A stretch of DNA of 64,000 nucleotides from Paramecium octaurelia. Its lineage: Eukaryota; Ciliophora; Oligohymenophorea; Peniculida; Parameciidae. Position numbers and translations under genes: made by a program. Below, piece after piece: positions 40,943-53,160 of the stretch (position 1 is its first letter; every line of letters starts with the position of its first letter). The DNA is taken from NCBI GenBank assembly GCA_905182995.1, contig CAJJDP010000009.1, forward strand, positions 689,820 through 753,819. The letters are read 5' to 3'. Under the pieces are notes generated by a model. It was not told where the DNA came from. It was given only the letters and a program-made list of their open reading frames with translations, and searched no databases.

Positions 40943-41712
40943 ATATTTGATTATTTATAATATCAATTTTATATAACTTAAATTTTATTCATACTATTTC
41001 ATTTTATCTTACCATATAATCTACTTAAAAAATAAGGTTTATATAAAAATAATAAATAATTTATATAGCAAAAAACTCTCGAATTCTATTTAGCATATAA
41101 ATGTCTATTACTAATTAATATATTACATCAAATCTAATAGAAAAATGAGTTCCTGAGAGAATGATAAGATGGCTCTTGGAATTTTAGATTATGTCTCCTC
41201 ACACAATAATAAGAAATTATTATTAATATTTTACTATAAATTGTTCGACTATATGTTTTGATATTTTTCAATGTAATTAGCTGACAAAAATTGATAAATA
41301 ATAATCAACATTCCTAATAATGTTAATGTGAATTTAATTATAACTTCTCTGAATCAATGTAGACATTAATAATTAATACAAAAGAAACATATTATAAATA
41401 AATTTTCTTAAAATTCTTCATAATGATTTGAGTCATTGAAAGGGTGTTTATGGTGATTAGGTGAAGTTTTATTTTTTCTTAAGAACAGTCAGTCATTAAT
41501 TAAATATTTAGTTGTGAAGAATAATATTATTTTATGTCAAAATTATGAATATAACTATTAACTTAATATAGGGATTTTTAAGCAAGTCTAAGTAACAATT
41601 AAACTTAGAGAAGAAACGTGTAAATATCATAGAAACAATAGAAACATTAGGAAACAATAAAATTATTGAGTATAAAAATTATATTAAAAAAAGTATCCTT
41701 TATTTAAATTAT
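40943..41712. other. AT-rich intergenic region
   Basis: 770 bp between divergent genes. Only short random-looking frames are present. It should contain the promoters of the EF-hand gene (minus) and the SR protein gene (plus). No motif is identified with confidence. Confidence 0.5.
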
Positions 41713-42530
41713 ATGTCATCTTCAAGTTCATCAAGGTCACGGTCACCTAGGAAGAATAAGAAAAGAGTGTATGTGACAGGTTATTCTCTTAAAGAGGATC
41801 AACATGATATTAAAAAGTTATTCAAGAAATTTGGGAAAATTGAAGAATTTGCATGGAAAGGAAAATATTGTTTCATTGTAGATATCATGAATTAATTGTA
41901 GGAATTTAAAGATCCTGATGATGCAGAGAAAGCTGTTAAAAAAATGAATAAGGAAGAAGTAAAAGGATCGGTGTTATAAGTTGAGATGGCTCGTGGAAAT
42001 AAGCCTAGCAAAAACAATGGCTTATGTTATTCTTGCGGTCACTCAGGACATTTGTAAGTTTTATATCGTCTTAATAATTTATCATAGAATACGATATATT
42101 TTATATCTATTCATTTACCTATTTTTTAGTGCTAAGAATTGCAGACGTAGATCATCATCTTCTAGTTCATCTAGCTCTAGTAGTAGGTAAAGAATAGATA
42201 ATAATGAATTTTAGTGAGTCTAGAAAAAAACACAAAAAGAAATATAAAAAAAGAAAGAGTTCATCCAGTTCAGATTCCTCATCTAGTAGTTCATCTAGAG
42301 ATAAGAAAAAGAAATAGAATAAGAAGCGAAAGAGTTCGAAAAAGAAATCAAAGTCCTCATCAAGAGGCTCTTCAAAAGACTCACACAATTCAGAGTCTTC
42401 CGGCTCGTACTTTTAAAGTTGAATTCTGTTTAGCGTTGAAGGAGAAAAGTAAGAAAGTAACAACATCAAAGAAGATAAAAAACCTAAAGATGAAGAGAAT
42501 CAAGGGAAGGGAGCTGATGGTAAGTAATGA
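41713..42530 (+). CDS. SR-type RNA-binding protein (RRM + CCHC knuckle)
   Basis: 220 residues. An N-terminal RS-like start (SSSSSSRSRSPRK) is followed by an RRM (residues ~18-90: RVYVTGYSL, RNP1-like GKYCFIEFKDPDDAEKAV). Next is a zinc knuckle CYSCGHSGHFAKNC (CX2CX4HX4C) and a long Ser/Arg/Lys-rich tail. This is the layout of SRSF7-like splicing factors. Introns: 41878-41901 (24 nt), 42054-42129 (76 nt, unusually long), 42187-42214 (28 nt) and 42407-42433 (27 nt). The 76-nt intron is required because it joins GHF to AKNC. Likely acts in nuclear pre-mRNA processing. Confidence 0.88.
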
Positions 42531-42764
42531 AGTACCAATGATAATAAAATATAAATTAGTGTCCAACATATTTCGTATTTAAATTTTTGTTAACAAAAAA
42601 TAGTCTTTTGTCATTTTTTTTATTAAAACCCTTAAAATATCTTATTTTCAAATGATTTTTGGTAAGTATTTGTTGGCTTAATTTAAACTTAATTATATTC
42701 TTATTCTACATCATCTGGATGTTAAAAATTTTTATACAGTGTAGAAGTACTGTTTAAACCTCGC

Positions 42765-44500
42765 TCATTTTTTTGGCTAAAATATTCTAGTTTTATTAGA
42801 AATCATACATTATTTTGTTTAATTATTGTATTGCATTCCAGATTTTTAATTATCATCTAATTATTGCTTAAGATTTTCAATTTCTTGTTTTTATCTTTGA
42901 ATTTGATGTTCCAATTCTTTAACTTATTCATTTTGTTTTTACTTTAAATTTGGACTTTCAGATTAATCAGAGATCAGTTTTTATATATAGATTGAATTCT
43001 TTTCTAAACTTTGTAAGTATTCTTCATACTATTGATTGTTTTAAGTTTATAATTGTTTTATAATTTCATTAAGTCTATTATTTGATTATTTTAATAAACC
43101 TATTTGATTTTAAAGTTCTTCTTACTTCAAATTTGATTTCAGATTTTCTTAATGTAATTAAAATCTTTCCATTTCAGTTTATTCTTATAATTTTTATAAT
43201 TGATCAAGATTCCCATTCATTTGACTAATAAAACTTTTATAGTGCTGAACTTATTCAGTCAGTCTCTTAATTTCGATATCCTTTTTTTGTAATTGTCTTT
43301 CTAAATCTTTTGATCTTTAGAATTAATCATTAAAAGTATTAGACAAAGTTGGGGCTTCCTATTAAACTTCTGTTGTATCAAATTTAAGTTTCAGCTAACT
43401 AAGTTACAGCCTTAGATCTTCATTCTCTTTTAAATTTCCATCATTTTATTTTTGTAATTAAGATATCTAATTTTTTAATAGATCTTTTTCCAATATGTGA
43501 TTATTAATCTCAGTCAATAATTATTCCTTTTCGCTTAAAACTGTTGAAAAATTGAAAACTTATTATTGCAAAGCGACTTTGCTTTTTTTTAGATTCTAAG
43601 TGGCTTAGAAGAATTTCTTCTGCATTATTGATACTTAAGCAGTTCTCAATTTAATCTAAACATCTTAGCCCATTTTGCCTTATTTCATCAATTCAACTGT
43701 TTCCTTCCAAACTTATGGATAAGACTTAAGACTTTGTAAATAATGCTTTTTGTCAGTAAAATAAATCTTGTTTAAAATTTTCTAAAAACTCTAAAGATCT
43801 GTATTTGAATTGTCTTCCAAATGTTCCTTGATTAGAAGTCTGCACTCTTCTAACATTTCTTTTGGGGGCTAAAATATAATATAATTTGTACCCTTTAGAT
43901 TTGCATATGATTTATTACTTAACTTTTATTGAAATATGATATTTGAGGAAATTTAACCTTTTATAATGAAAGTCTCTCCTAAGCAATTTTAAATAAACTT
44001 AACTTTCCTGCCACTGTATCAAGTGGAAACCATTTACTCCAAACCCAAATACTTTCAAGCAAATACCTAAAAAATATGCTTCCAGCGTATTCCAATTCTT
44101 TAACTTATTCATATTTTTTTTTTTATGATGTATTTTAAATAAATAAATACTTACCCCTTTCATCATCCTAACTCTCCTTTTTAAAGACTGCATATTCCTC
44201 CAAAATTGGTAGGATTTTCTTTTAAGTCAAATCAATCCAATCATATTCTTACAATTCCAATAATTCATTAATAAACTAAATTAAAGCATGATTGTACTTT
44301 CAAACTATAAAATTTAGATAGATGAGCTCCTTATTAATCTTATAAAATGCTAATTACAACAGCAGAACACATTTAGATGATATCCCTGATTATAATTCAA
44401 TTATTTACTATTGTTATTGTTGAATAGCCTCAAAATACTTCTTTGTGCCACTATATGTATTACTTGAACTCAATATTTGCTTCAATGATTGTTGATCCAT
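42765..44500 (-). CDS. coiled-coil protein with an internal TGA
   Basis: Starts MDQQSLKQILSSSNTYSG at 44500 and, read through, gives ~570 residues. The first ~200 are a helical globular region and the rest a long Gln/Lys/Leu coiled coil ending at TGA 42765-42767. A 23-nt intron at 43869-43891 keeps the frame. One in-frame TGA at codon 67 (44300-44302) interrupts otherwise continuous coding sequence (NFIV-stop-KYNHALIQF). No splice pair that removes it was found. It could be a premature stop, a TGG-to-TGA change or a sequencing error. No catalytic motif. Confidence 0.6.
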
Positions 44501-44800
44501 AGTTTGTTAAATTATTATATTTATAAAAACTCAATAAAATACATCCTTATAAGAGATAATCAATCAGAAATTTTTAGAGTTTTAATTAATAATTGAGGCT
44601 ATTTGCTATAAGACATCACAGAGTTTTTAAAGAATAATTATGTGTCTAAATGGGTATATAATTATTAATGAAAAAAGTATTGTATTTGGAGTTATAAAGT
44701 TGATTATGATTTTAATTATAGTTTTGTATAATAATGAATGTGAAATTTGATAAAGTATGAGGAAACTATATACAATTAAAATCATTATTTAGTAATTCGA
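44501..44800. other. AT-rich spacer
   Basis: About 300 bp upstream of the coiled-coil gene and downstream of the next small gene. No feature recognised. Confidence 0.4.
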
Positions 44801-45016
44801 TCATCTTATTTGACTGATTCCTTTAAGGGGTAGTGAATTCATTTTCAATAAGTTTGATTTTGATACTTGATTGTCAAATTGATCAAAATCTAATTTTTTA
44901 GACACGCTTGACATTTCCTCATTTGTAAAAGTTCTCTAAAATTTGCTGTTATAAGGTATGCTGGTCAGATATAATTCTTTATTCAGTGATTTGATTTGGC
45001 GAGGTGTAGAGGACAT
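44801..45016 (-). CDS. small protein, unknown
   Basis: 71-residue single-exon frame, MSSTPRQIKSLNKELYLT, ending at TGA 44801-44803. Ser/Lys/Asp-rich with no membrane segment. Amino-acid balance and codon variety look coding, and it sits in its own slot between two minus-strand genes. It could also be a terminal exon of a larger gene, but no joining splice sites were evident. Confidence 0.5.
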
Positions 45017-45205
45017 TAACTGCTCAATAAATTTATTAATAAAAAAAAATAATAATGTGAATTTAATGAATAATTTTAGAACTGACTATTTGGGAATTAA
45101 AATGTTAATAATAAAATTCTAAAAGTCCAATTAGATCAAAGAAAAGATTGCACTTGTACATTGAGTTATCTTCAAAAATAGAAATATAAATAAGTTTTCA
45201 TAAAA

Positions 45206-47631
45206 TCAAATTTAAGGGTCTTTAATATTTTTTACTTCATTAACTACAGAGATAATGTCAATAATTTTGATAGGTTTAGACACAAATGCATCAAAGCCTT
45301 TTTATTAACATTTCTCTTTCTCCTTGAGATCGTCATATCCTGTCAGGGCAATTATGAAACTTTTTTCTATTAAATTATCCTTCTCCTAGAATCACATAAA
45401 AATAACTTAAAATATGATACCATAATTCGAATCTATTCAGTAGCTTCGTATCCATTCATGATAGGCATTGTTAAATCCATGAAAATGAATTGATACTTCC
45501 TATCATTTTGTATATTCATCCTAATTTTCTAAAGAGCCTATTCACCATTGTATGCTTCTTCAATAGTTATGAAATCGTATTTTTGCATGATTAATCTGAA
45601 TGCAAATACGTTAACTGGTGAATCATCAACAACTAAAATTGTACAAGGTTCTGGAAATAGGATTCTCATCATATCCTCAATGGATTCAGTGAATTACAAT
45701 GGTTTACGCTGTCTTATATGCATAACTGGAGACTCAGAACTTTCATTCTAATAAAACGGAGTATTTATAGGACTGTTATTCATTTCAATTTATCTTTGGT
45801 TTTTAAATATTTACGTTGCATAAGTAATATCGTTATGGAACTCCAAATAATATTCAATATTTCTTGTTTTGGAATTGTCAGAATCCTCTAGATTTAGGGA
45901 AACATTATTAATGGAATTTTCCCTTTGGAGTAAAGATTTTTTCTTTGGTTTTTTTGGATTTAAGGTTCGAAATTATAATGCTTTGTGAGACTTCTTATCG
46001 TTAATTTCCTATAAAGTTGATATGGATTTTTTATTGAGCTTTTTGGTCATCCCACTCAAATTGTTGTTGATAGTTGGTTAATGTATTGTTTAATTGAAGA
46101 TAGTGAATTAGGAAGTTATAAGTAAATTAGTATTTTGATGATCACATAAACTTTATTTAGTATCTTACTTATAAATATTAGTCATTTCTTTTTAATATTG
46201 TTTAGAAACAGTATTTCTTTAATCAATATCGATATATACATCAAAACTAAAAGTTGATCCAACTCCAACTTAACTTTTCAATTCAATTTTATCAGATGGA
46301 CCCAACAATCCAACTAGTTTTTTGCATATAACCAATCCTAATCCAATACCATGTTTGTTTGACCCATTATTAGTGAAGTCAAAAGTACCATACATTTAGA
46401 ACAACTTTGGTTTAATATTATCTGGGATACCTACTCCTGTATCTGAAACACTGATTGTGATGATTTTAAATTAGCTGTCTAATTCTGTATTTTTATAATC
46501 AACCAAGATACTTATTTTACCTTTCTAAGTAAATTTTAGGGAATTGCTTAATAGATTTAATAAAATCTATTTAATTCTATTGGGATCTGAATACATCATT
46601 CTATCTCCAAAGGTTATTTTTTTTTCCACTAAAATTCCCTTCTGACTGGCTTATAAAGATATCAAATCAATAATCTCTTAGACAATAACTTAGATATAAA
46701 AAGTAGTGTTAGTTAATCTAAGAGTATTATTTTGAATTCTAGAGAAGTCCAAAATGTCGCTAATCATGAATAACAATAGTTAAGCCCATTTCTTTAATAT
46801 TTTTAAGTAATTAAGCTCGTTTTGGTCAACTACAATCCTTAAATAAAATGTAAAATGCTTACGATTCTAAAAATTGCACAATAGCGACTATCCCATTGAT
46901 TGGAGTTTTGAAATCATGCGATACACTAGCCAACATCTCATCTTTATACTAATCCTTCTACTTTAAATCGTTAATCTAATTCTTATCTTATCGCTATTCT
47001 TAAGTTTAAAAAACAAGCATTGTAGCTGGTTATTCTTCCCAAATTATTTCTGCAACTTCTATATCCACAGGAAAGTAGTTTTTAACATTGCAATAGAATT
47101 CAACTTGACTATCATTTTACAAGACGTTGCAATTATTCAATCTCCTTCTTGCTTCATACATGAATGATTTATTGGTATTTGCTCTCCTATTTGATATATA
47201 ATTGGTTATGCTGTCTTTATTATGTTCTGAAGATATCAGTCTTATAATCTAAGGAGTGATTTCAAGGTATTCAGTTATAAACTAATCAGTTTTAAATAAA
47301 AATTCTAGGAATAGCAAAATCACATACAATTATTTTGAATTATACAAAGAGGAAGAGGGAGACTGGCTTTGAAAAACTCAAAAATTTATTGTGTCTGGTA
47401 ATTCTTAGATTTTCCATCACCTGTATTTTGAGAAAGACCTTTGCATTATTCAAAACTTTACATTAGATCAAAATCATTAAATATCCAAAGATAGTCAAAT
47501 ACGACAATGGTTATAAGTATAAAAAGGACCTGAAAAGTAAATAAAAGAGGCAGCTTAAAAAGTAAATAGATTTTTGTTTTTCCAATAGTACATTGGCACT
47601 AAGAACAAATCGCATGCTCATATAATAACAT
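45206..47631 (-). CDS. hybrid histidine kinase 1
   Basis: 780 residues; exons 47631-47328, 47304-46863, 46837-45421 and 45385-45206. Introns are 23, 25 (AAG acceptor) and 35 nt. One hydrophobic segment near the N-terminus (LPLLFTFQVLFILITIVVF), then a PAS-like region. Next comes HisKA with SVSHDFKTPINGI (phosphoacceptor His), an N-box (NRIKQILLNLLSNSLKFT), G1 SDTGVGIP and G2 HGIGLGLVICK. A long Ser/Lys linker leads to a receiver domain with ILVVDDSPVN, FIFMDLTMP (Asp), ALTGYDD (Thr) and SKPIKI (Lys). All phosphorelay residues are present, so it should be active. The N-terminal membrane part is shorter than in relatives. Confidence 0.92.
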
Positions 47632-48015
47632 TTAATCTACATTAATATAAAATTTACATCTTCATCAGCAATTAGCAATTCATTCGACAAACATATACTA
47701 CCAATTAATAGAATCAACTTTAAGTTTTACCCATATTATCCCAAAAATAAGAGTATATCCAAAAGTAAAAAGTAACTTTACTAAGTTTACGTAACACCAT
47801 TATATATCGACACAATGGTGGATTATATAATCAATGTCATAATAATTATTGACATTTTAATTTGTATTAAAATTATATTAACATTCTAAGTTTTCTCTAC
47901 TTAGTTTATCGTCAAATGGATCGACACATCCAATGCACAGAACACAATGGCAACACTTCGAACTACAATAAGAAAACAATGTTTAAAAAGAATCTATAGA
48001 TATATAGATTTATAA
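47632..48015. other. intergenic region between kinases
   Basis: 384 bp upstream of kinase 1 and downstream of kinase 2. It contains AT-rich sequence only; no upstream exon of kinase 1 was found. Confidence 0.4.
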
Positions 48016-50289
48016 TCAAAAATAATATTTATATAGTATTTTTTTGAGTCGATTAGTTTCTATTGGTTTAGGTAGGATATCCTTCATGCCACTTTTATAA
48101 GCAATATCAATGTTATCTTTACTATCAAATGCACTGCACATAATGATTGTTGAACTCATGTCATTCTATTCTAAAAATTACTATATTTCTTAAGTAGTCT
48201 AATATCCATCAATCCCAGGCATATCAATGTCCATGAAAATCAATTTATAAGTGCATTGGCAATTTTTGAATCTATTCTTAACCATATCAATAGCCATTTG
48301 TCCATCATAGGCACTGTCACTTTTGACATTGAAATATTTCAATACTGTAATGAATGCTAAATGATTGAAGGGGATATCATCAACAATAAGTACATTTAGA
48401 CAATTACATTTATTTTTCACCTTGCTTTTGTATGGTTCTTAAATGCATTCATCTGTTGGTATTACTAATGCTTCATCATAAGATTACAAATCTTTAACAA
48501 CGAATCTATTGTTTGTAAATTGATTCAATTAACTTGTTATACTTAATTCACCTCTATCGCAGAGTTGTCTGGCAATTTGACTTGACACTTTTAAACCCAA
48601 ACCCACATATTAAATATAATCTTCTTCGCCTCTTCTTGCAATATCAACTTCTTAGTTTTACAGAATTTTATTAATAAAAAATAGTTTCTCATTTGAAATA
48701 CCACATCCTGTATCAAAGACTTCGAATTGATACAATTATCCTACTCTTTTGATATTCAATTAAATGATTCCTTCTTGTTTTGTATATTTAACTGAGTTGT
48801 TCAATAAGTTAACTAAAATTTGTAATATTCTATCAAAATCACTTCTGATGTAAGCATCTTGGCAAGATTAAATGACAAATTCGATTTTCTTTTAGGCGCA
48901 TTCCGCTTTAAAATAATCTTCAATTGTTTATATTAGATTTGACAATTTGAAAATAGTCGGTCTTAATTTGAAGGTTTAAACTTCAAAATTAGCGAAATCC
49001 AAAATGTCATTAATTTGATGTAGTAATTTTTTATTTGAGATAATTGCAGGCTTTAAATATGTATCATTCAATTCTGATTTCATTTATTGTTCTAATGTTT
49101 GTAACAGAGAGAGAGAACAATTTAAAGGCGTGCGTAATTCATGTGAAAAGGAATTGATAAGCATTTATTGGAAATGATATCTCTCTTTCATATCAATTTC
49201 TTTTTCCTTTTTTGTTATGTTTTTAATCATAACCAATAATCCTTTTGGTATTTCATATATCTTTATCTCGTATGTTTTGAAATTAGTTTAATCTCTATAT
49301 TTAAGAGAATTAAGACTGATGCTTCCGGAAATACCTTTTGATTTGTATTTATTGATGATTTAGACAATATCTACGGGATTGTTATATTGCCGACAGGAAG
49401 TAAAAGATATTGCTTTTTTCCTACTTTAACTACAAGATTGCATCCTTCTCAACTGAAAATCAGACCCATAATCCTCAGAAGAATTGAACAATGACCTTCT
49501 TTCAAACCTCAAAGCACTGGGCATCTATTATTATTGGATCCAGGCTCTAAAATATTGCATCGAATGACATTTACCTTTGTATCATCAAAAACAGCTGTTA
49601 TTATAAAGTATCCTCTTTGATATTAGAACAATATTTTTTTGTTTTGTGATTAGAATTCAATAGATTGTAATTGCTATCTAATACACATATTCCTAGAGGA
49701 ATATAATTTAAGAAATCAATAACTTCATTAGAATCGTTTTGAGAAGGAATGTCAAATTAAGTGAGTTTCCTTTGAGATTATGAATTTATTTTACTGTCTG
49801 TTTACTTTAGATCCTAAAAATTAAATAGTTATTACATGCATGTAGAAGTATGTGTTAAAACCAACAAAAAGGATTCCTAAGTAAATCCAATCAATAATCT
49901 TGAAGGTATGAAAAAAAAATAAACTTACTCTCAATAGGTAATAGGACAAGATTATGATCTTGTATTTAATGTTATATTTGATTGATGCCACAATAGCAGG
50001 TCCAAAAGGTTAATCATTAAGGCACAATTCTAAAAGCAAAATAATTCGGAAATATTTCCAAATTGGTGTATATTTCTTATTCAATATCAATAATATTGTA
50101 AATATATTCACCGAGGATATTACTATCAAATAAATGTCATTAGAGAAACTTGCAGTAATGAGAAGTTTAAGAGCAAATGAAAACTGTATTCCTCTTTTAC
50201 ATTTATAAAAAATCATATTATTTAAATAATTCATAGCCCATCTTAAATTCCATTGAAGTAAAACTAATTCAATTATAATTAACACTCAT
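48016..50289 (-). CDS. hybrid histidine kinase 2
   Basis: About 723 residues. N-terminal bundle of hydrophobic helices (residues ~1-130), PAS-like region (FLNYIPLGICVLDSNYN), HisKA with NSFSHELRTPLN, N-box (RILQILVNLLNNSVKYT), G1 FDTGCGIS, G2 VGLGLKVS. The C-terminal receiver has VLIVDDIPFNH, IFMDIDMPG, IMCSAFD (Ser in place of Thr) and LPKPIE. Introns: 49899-49928 (AAG acceptor), 49814-49835 and 49547-49574; all are needed to keep the frame. The 5' end is weak: the model starts with a 4-nt exon (50289-50286) before a 22-nt intron, and a later Met at 50234 is an alternative. Confidence 0.88.
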
Positions 50290-50507
50290 TTCAATTTGCC
50301 TTAAACCATCAACATGAATACAATATAAAAATAATTCTAAGTAAAATAACTTTCATTTATATAAATACAATTTAGAAAAGCAATTTGTTATAAATATCAG
50401 TTAATACTCTAATTAAACAATAGTGGATGCATATTCTAAAGATTCAAAATATAAATATAATAAATTCGAGATAATATTTGTATACTGTATAAAACTATTG
50501 AAAAATT

Positions 50508-52164
50508 TCATAATCCAATATGAAGGTTTGTATATTGTTTATTACCTTTTTTATTTTACAATTCAGCCTCCACCTTTTACATAATTGCTCTCCATTTAGT
50601 ACACATTTTGTATCCACATATCAATAACAAAATAAAGATTACGAACACCACAATCAAGAATACCTCTGCATACCATTACGATTATGAATCTAGCAATACT
50701 TCATTTACCACTAAATTAATAAAATGCTCCTCATGACAAACTATAAAAGGATCTGTTACTGCCTTTTCACATTACGTTGAATTAATTAAAATTGCGTAAG
50801 ATTACTCAATTTACTTTTGAGATGAACAAACTATCTCTGGATTTCGGTCCTTAATAATCAATCCATATAAATGACGAGGAGTCAATGCTAATGAATGATG
50901 ATATTAATAGTTAGCTTTTTCATAATCTGTGCCTTCTATTTCCTCAATTTTCTATAATAATGGTATCATGAAATCAGTATCATAATCAAAATTTTCATCC
51001 ACAAATCCTCTGTATACATTTGTTTATATGATTTTGTGTACATCATAACCAATTAAAAATTAAAAGTTACCACAACTTTAGACATCTTTCAATTGCATAT
51101 CTTCTAAATAGAATTTATTATAATAAAATTCTTGATTTTTAAAATGAAACAGAATTTCTATTCCAAAAATGATCTTATCTGAAGATTACCCAGTTTAAGC
51201 CACTACTAAGAAAGAGTTCTTATTATACACAAAAGATATAGGATTTTCCAGAGGAATTAAGAATTCTAAATTACATTGTATATGTTACCACTATCTTTGT
51301 ATTCACTTTCAGTTAAAGTATAAAAGTGTATTCCTTTTTTATCATCTAATAAAAATAATTGATCATCCTTAGTTTACACTTTAATTATATTTAAATTTAT
51401 ATTTATTGTATAAAGATGATTAAACTCCTTTTCTTTTATTTCATACACCAATACGCCTTATGTTCCAGCTACGATAAACATTCGTTTAAATTTTTCATCA
51501 TAATGGACATAATAGATACTGCTCACTTCTTCCAAATTATGGAAATTTATTTTCGGCAATCTTCCATCCTACCATTCCGTAAAATTGAAGCCAATTGTTC
51601 CCTTCTCTGTCACAACAAAGATTTATTGGCCTGCTACCAAAAATTGAGGTTTTTTTTTGAGATTAATAGCAATTTAATTTGAAAAATCTAAATGTTAAGA
51701 AGAAACACTTAATTTCTTAAATTATAATTATTATGGCATACCTTCAACTCATTCCCATTAAAATCTAATTAGACAATAAATATTTTATGATCATTCCTAA
51801 TTACAAATGCTGATTTTTCAATAACTATCATATCAGTAAAACTGTACTTGCCTTCATCAGGCAATTAAATCTACATTTGATCTTCTACCTTTATTTTCCT
51901 TTCAGAATAAGAGCACCCTTGTTATTATAGACGATTATCATCGATTTTTTAGTATTTTGTAATATCTTTTTCTTCGGTGAGTCCTTCCTGATAATACAAT
52001 TCCAAATCAAAAGCATTGGGGTATTTTAAATGTTTGAAATCCTCAGTGCTAATGGAGATAGCCTATTCAGTTTTGTTAAACTTGTCTATTTTTATTTATG
52101 GGGTCCTTGTCCAACCACAAAAAGTTATTCCTAATAGTGTAGCCAAAATTATTTATGATAACAT
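50508..52164 (-). CDS. type I membrane protein with large ectodomain
   Basis: 535 residues. Signal peptide MLSQIILATLLGITFCGW at the N-terminus. About 460 residues of mostly beta-type sequence follow, with repeated short strands (for example MFIVAGTQGVLVYEI, QLFLLDDKKGIHFY) suggestive of a propeller-like ectodomain. A single TM helix (VFLIVVFVIFILLLICGY) leads to a short basic tail. Introns: 51716-51741 (26 nt, AAG acceptor) and 51266-51288 (23 nt). The propeller idea is inference. It sits upstream of the sensor kinase genes on the same strand, but a functional link is not shown. Confidence 0.75.
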
Positions 52165-52363
52165 TTTTATGAATATTAATATATATTAAGCTATTCATTA
52201 CCAGAATCGATTAAGAGTTCAATTCATTTGCTACTAATTTCTTTTTCAAATAGTGAAATTCCTTGATTTAGGATATCAGTAATTATATCAAAACTCCCAG
52301 CTTACTTATATTTTATACAAATATGTGTAATATAACGTAGAAAATAATCAAAATTTGATAGTC

Positions 52364-52969
52364 TCATTAATAGCTTCTTTCAGTTTTTATTCTAATTAAG
52401 TCTTTGGAATTTTTAAAAGGATGCTATGCTACTATTCCACTAGCACCTGAAAATTTACGTAAAGGTTGAGTTATTGTTAATGGTTTGACAATTAAGGCTT
52501 TCTTCACATCCAAGTGGACAGATTTAGAGACAGGATCAAGTCTATTAGATATAACTTTGCTTTGATTTATCATTGCTTCTAGTTCGTCCATTTATTTGGT
52601 AAGACGTTCATTCTCTGATTTTAATTTTAATGATTCTTTCAAGTATTAGTTCATCTATTCTCTTAAATGGTTTTCTTTCTCAATCTACTACTCTAATTAA
52701 TTTTTGAGATAATTATTTTCCACTTCTAATTCATTAATTTTCTCAATCATTTATTAAGTTTGACTATTTTTACTTGAAGTAGATGTGCTGATGGCTTGGA
52801 ACTCATCCTAATCAACAAATGATACTATTTTCATTAAATCGACGTTGTTATTTCTCAATTCAAATTCAGACAATGATTGCAAACTGCTTTAAATGTTAGG
52901 TAATTATGGATTCATTAGTAACTCTGTTAATTATTCAATTGTCAAGGTTATTTTTGTATTACTATTCAT
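52364..52969 (-). CDS. coiled-coil protein
   Basis: 201-residue intron-less frame. The N-terminal ~80 residues are polar, residues ~80-145 are a Glu/Leu/Lys coiled coil, and the C-terminus is basic. Start at the ATG at 52969, TGA at 52364-52366. No recognised domain. Confidence 0.7.
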
Positions 52970-53160
52970 TTTGTTTAATTAATTTGAGATATTTCAATAT
53001 TAATTAATATATATATTTAAGCCAAAGTAAATGAATTAAAAAACTGATTTATATATTCTCTCATTAATTATTAGTCTTGAGCTTGAAAGTAAATTTAATT
53101 TTAATTTGCAAATTCCTTTCCATCCTTAAAGACGTGAATATAATATAAATAAATTTTAAT

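Noticed and set aside
41170-41341. Short plus ORF starting at the ATG near 41168
   Set aside because: Random-looking AT-rich frame with no domain or splice support.
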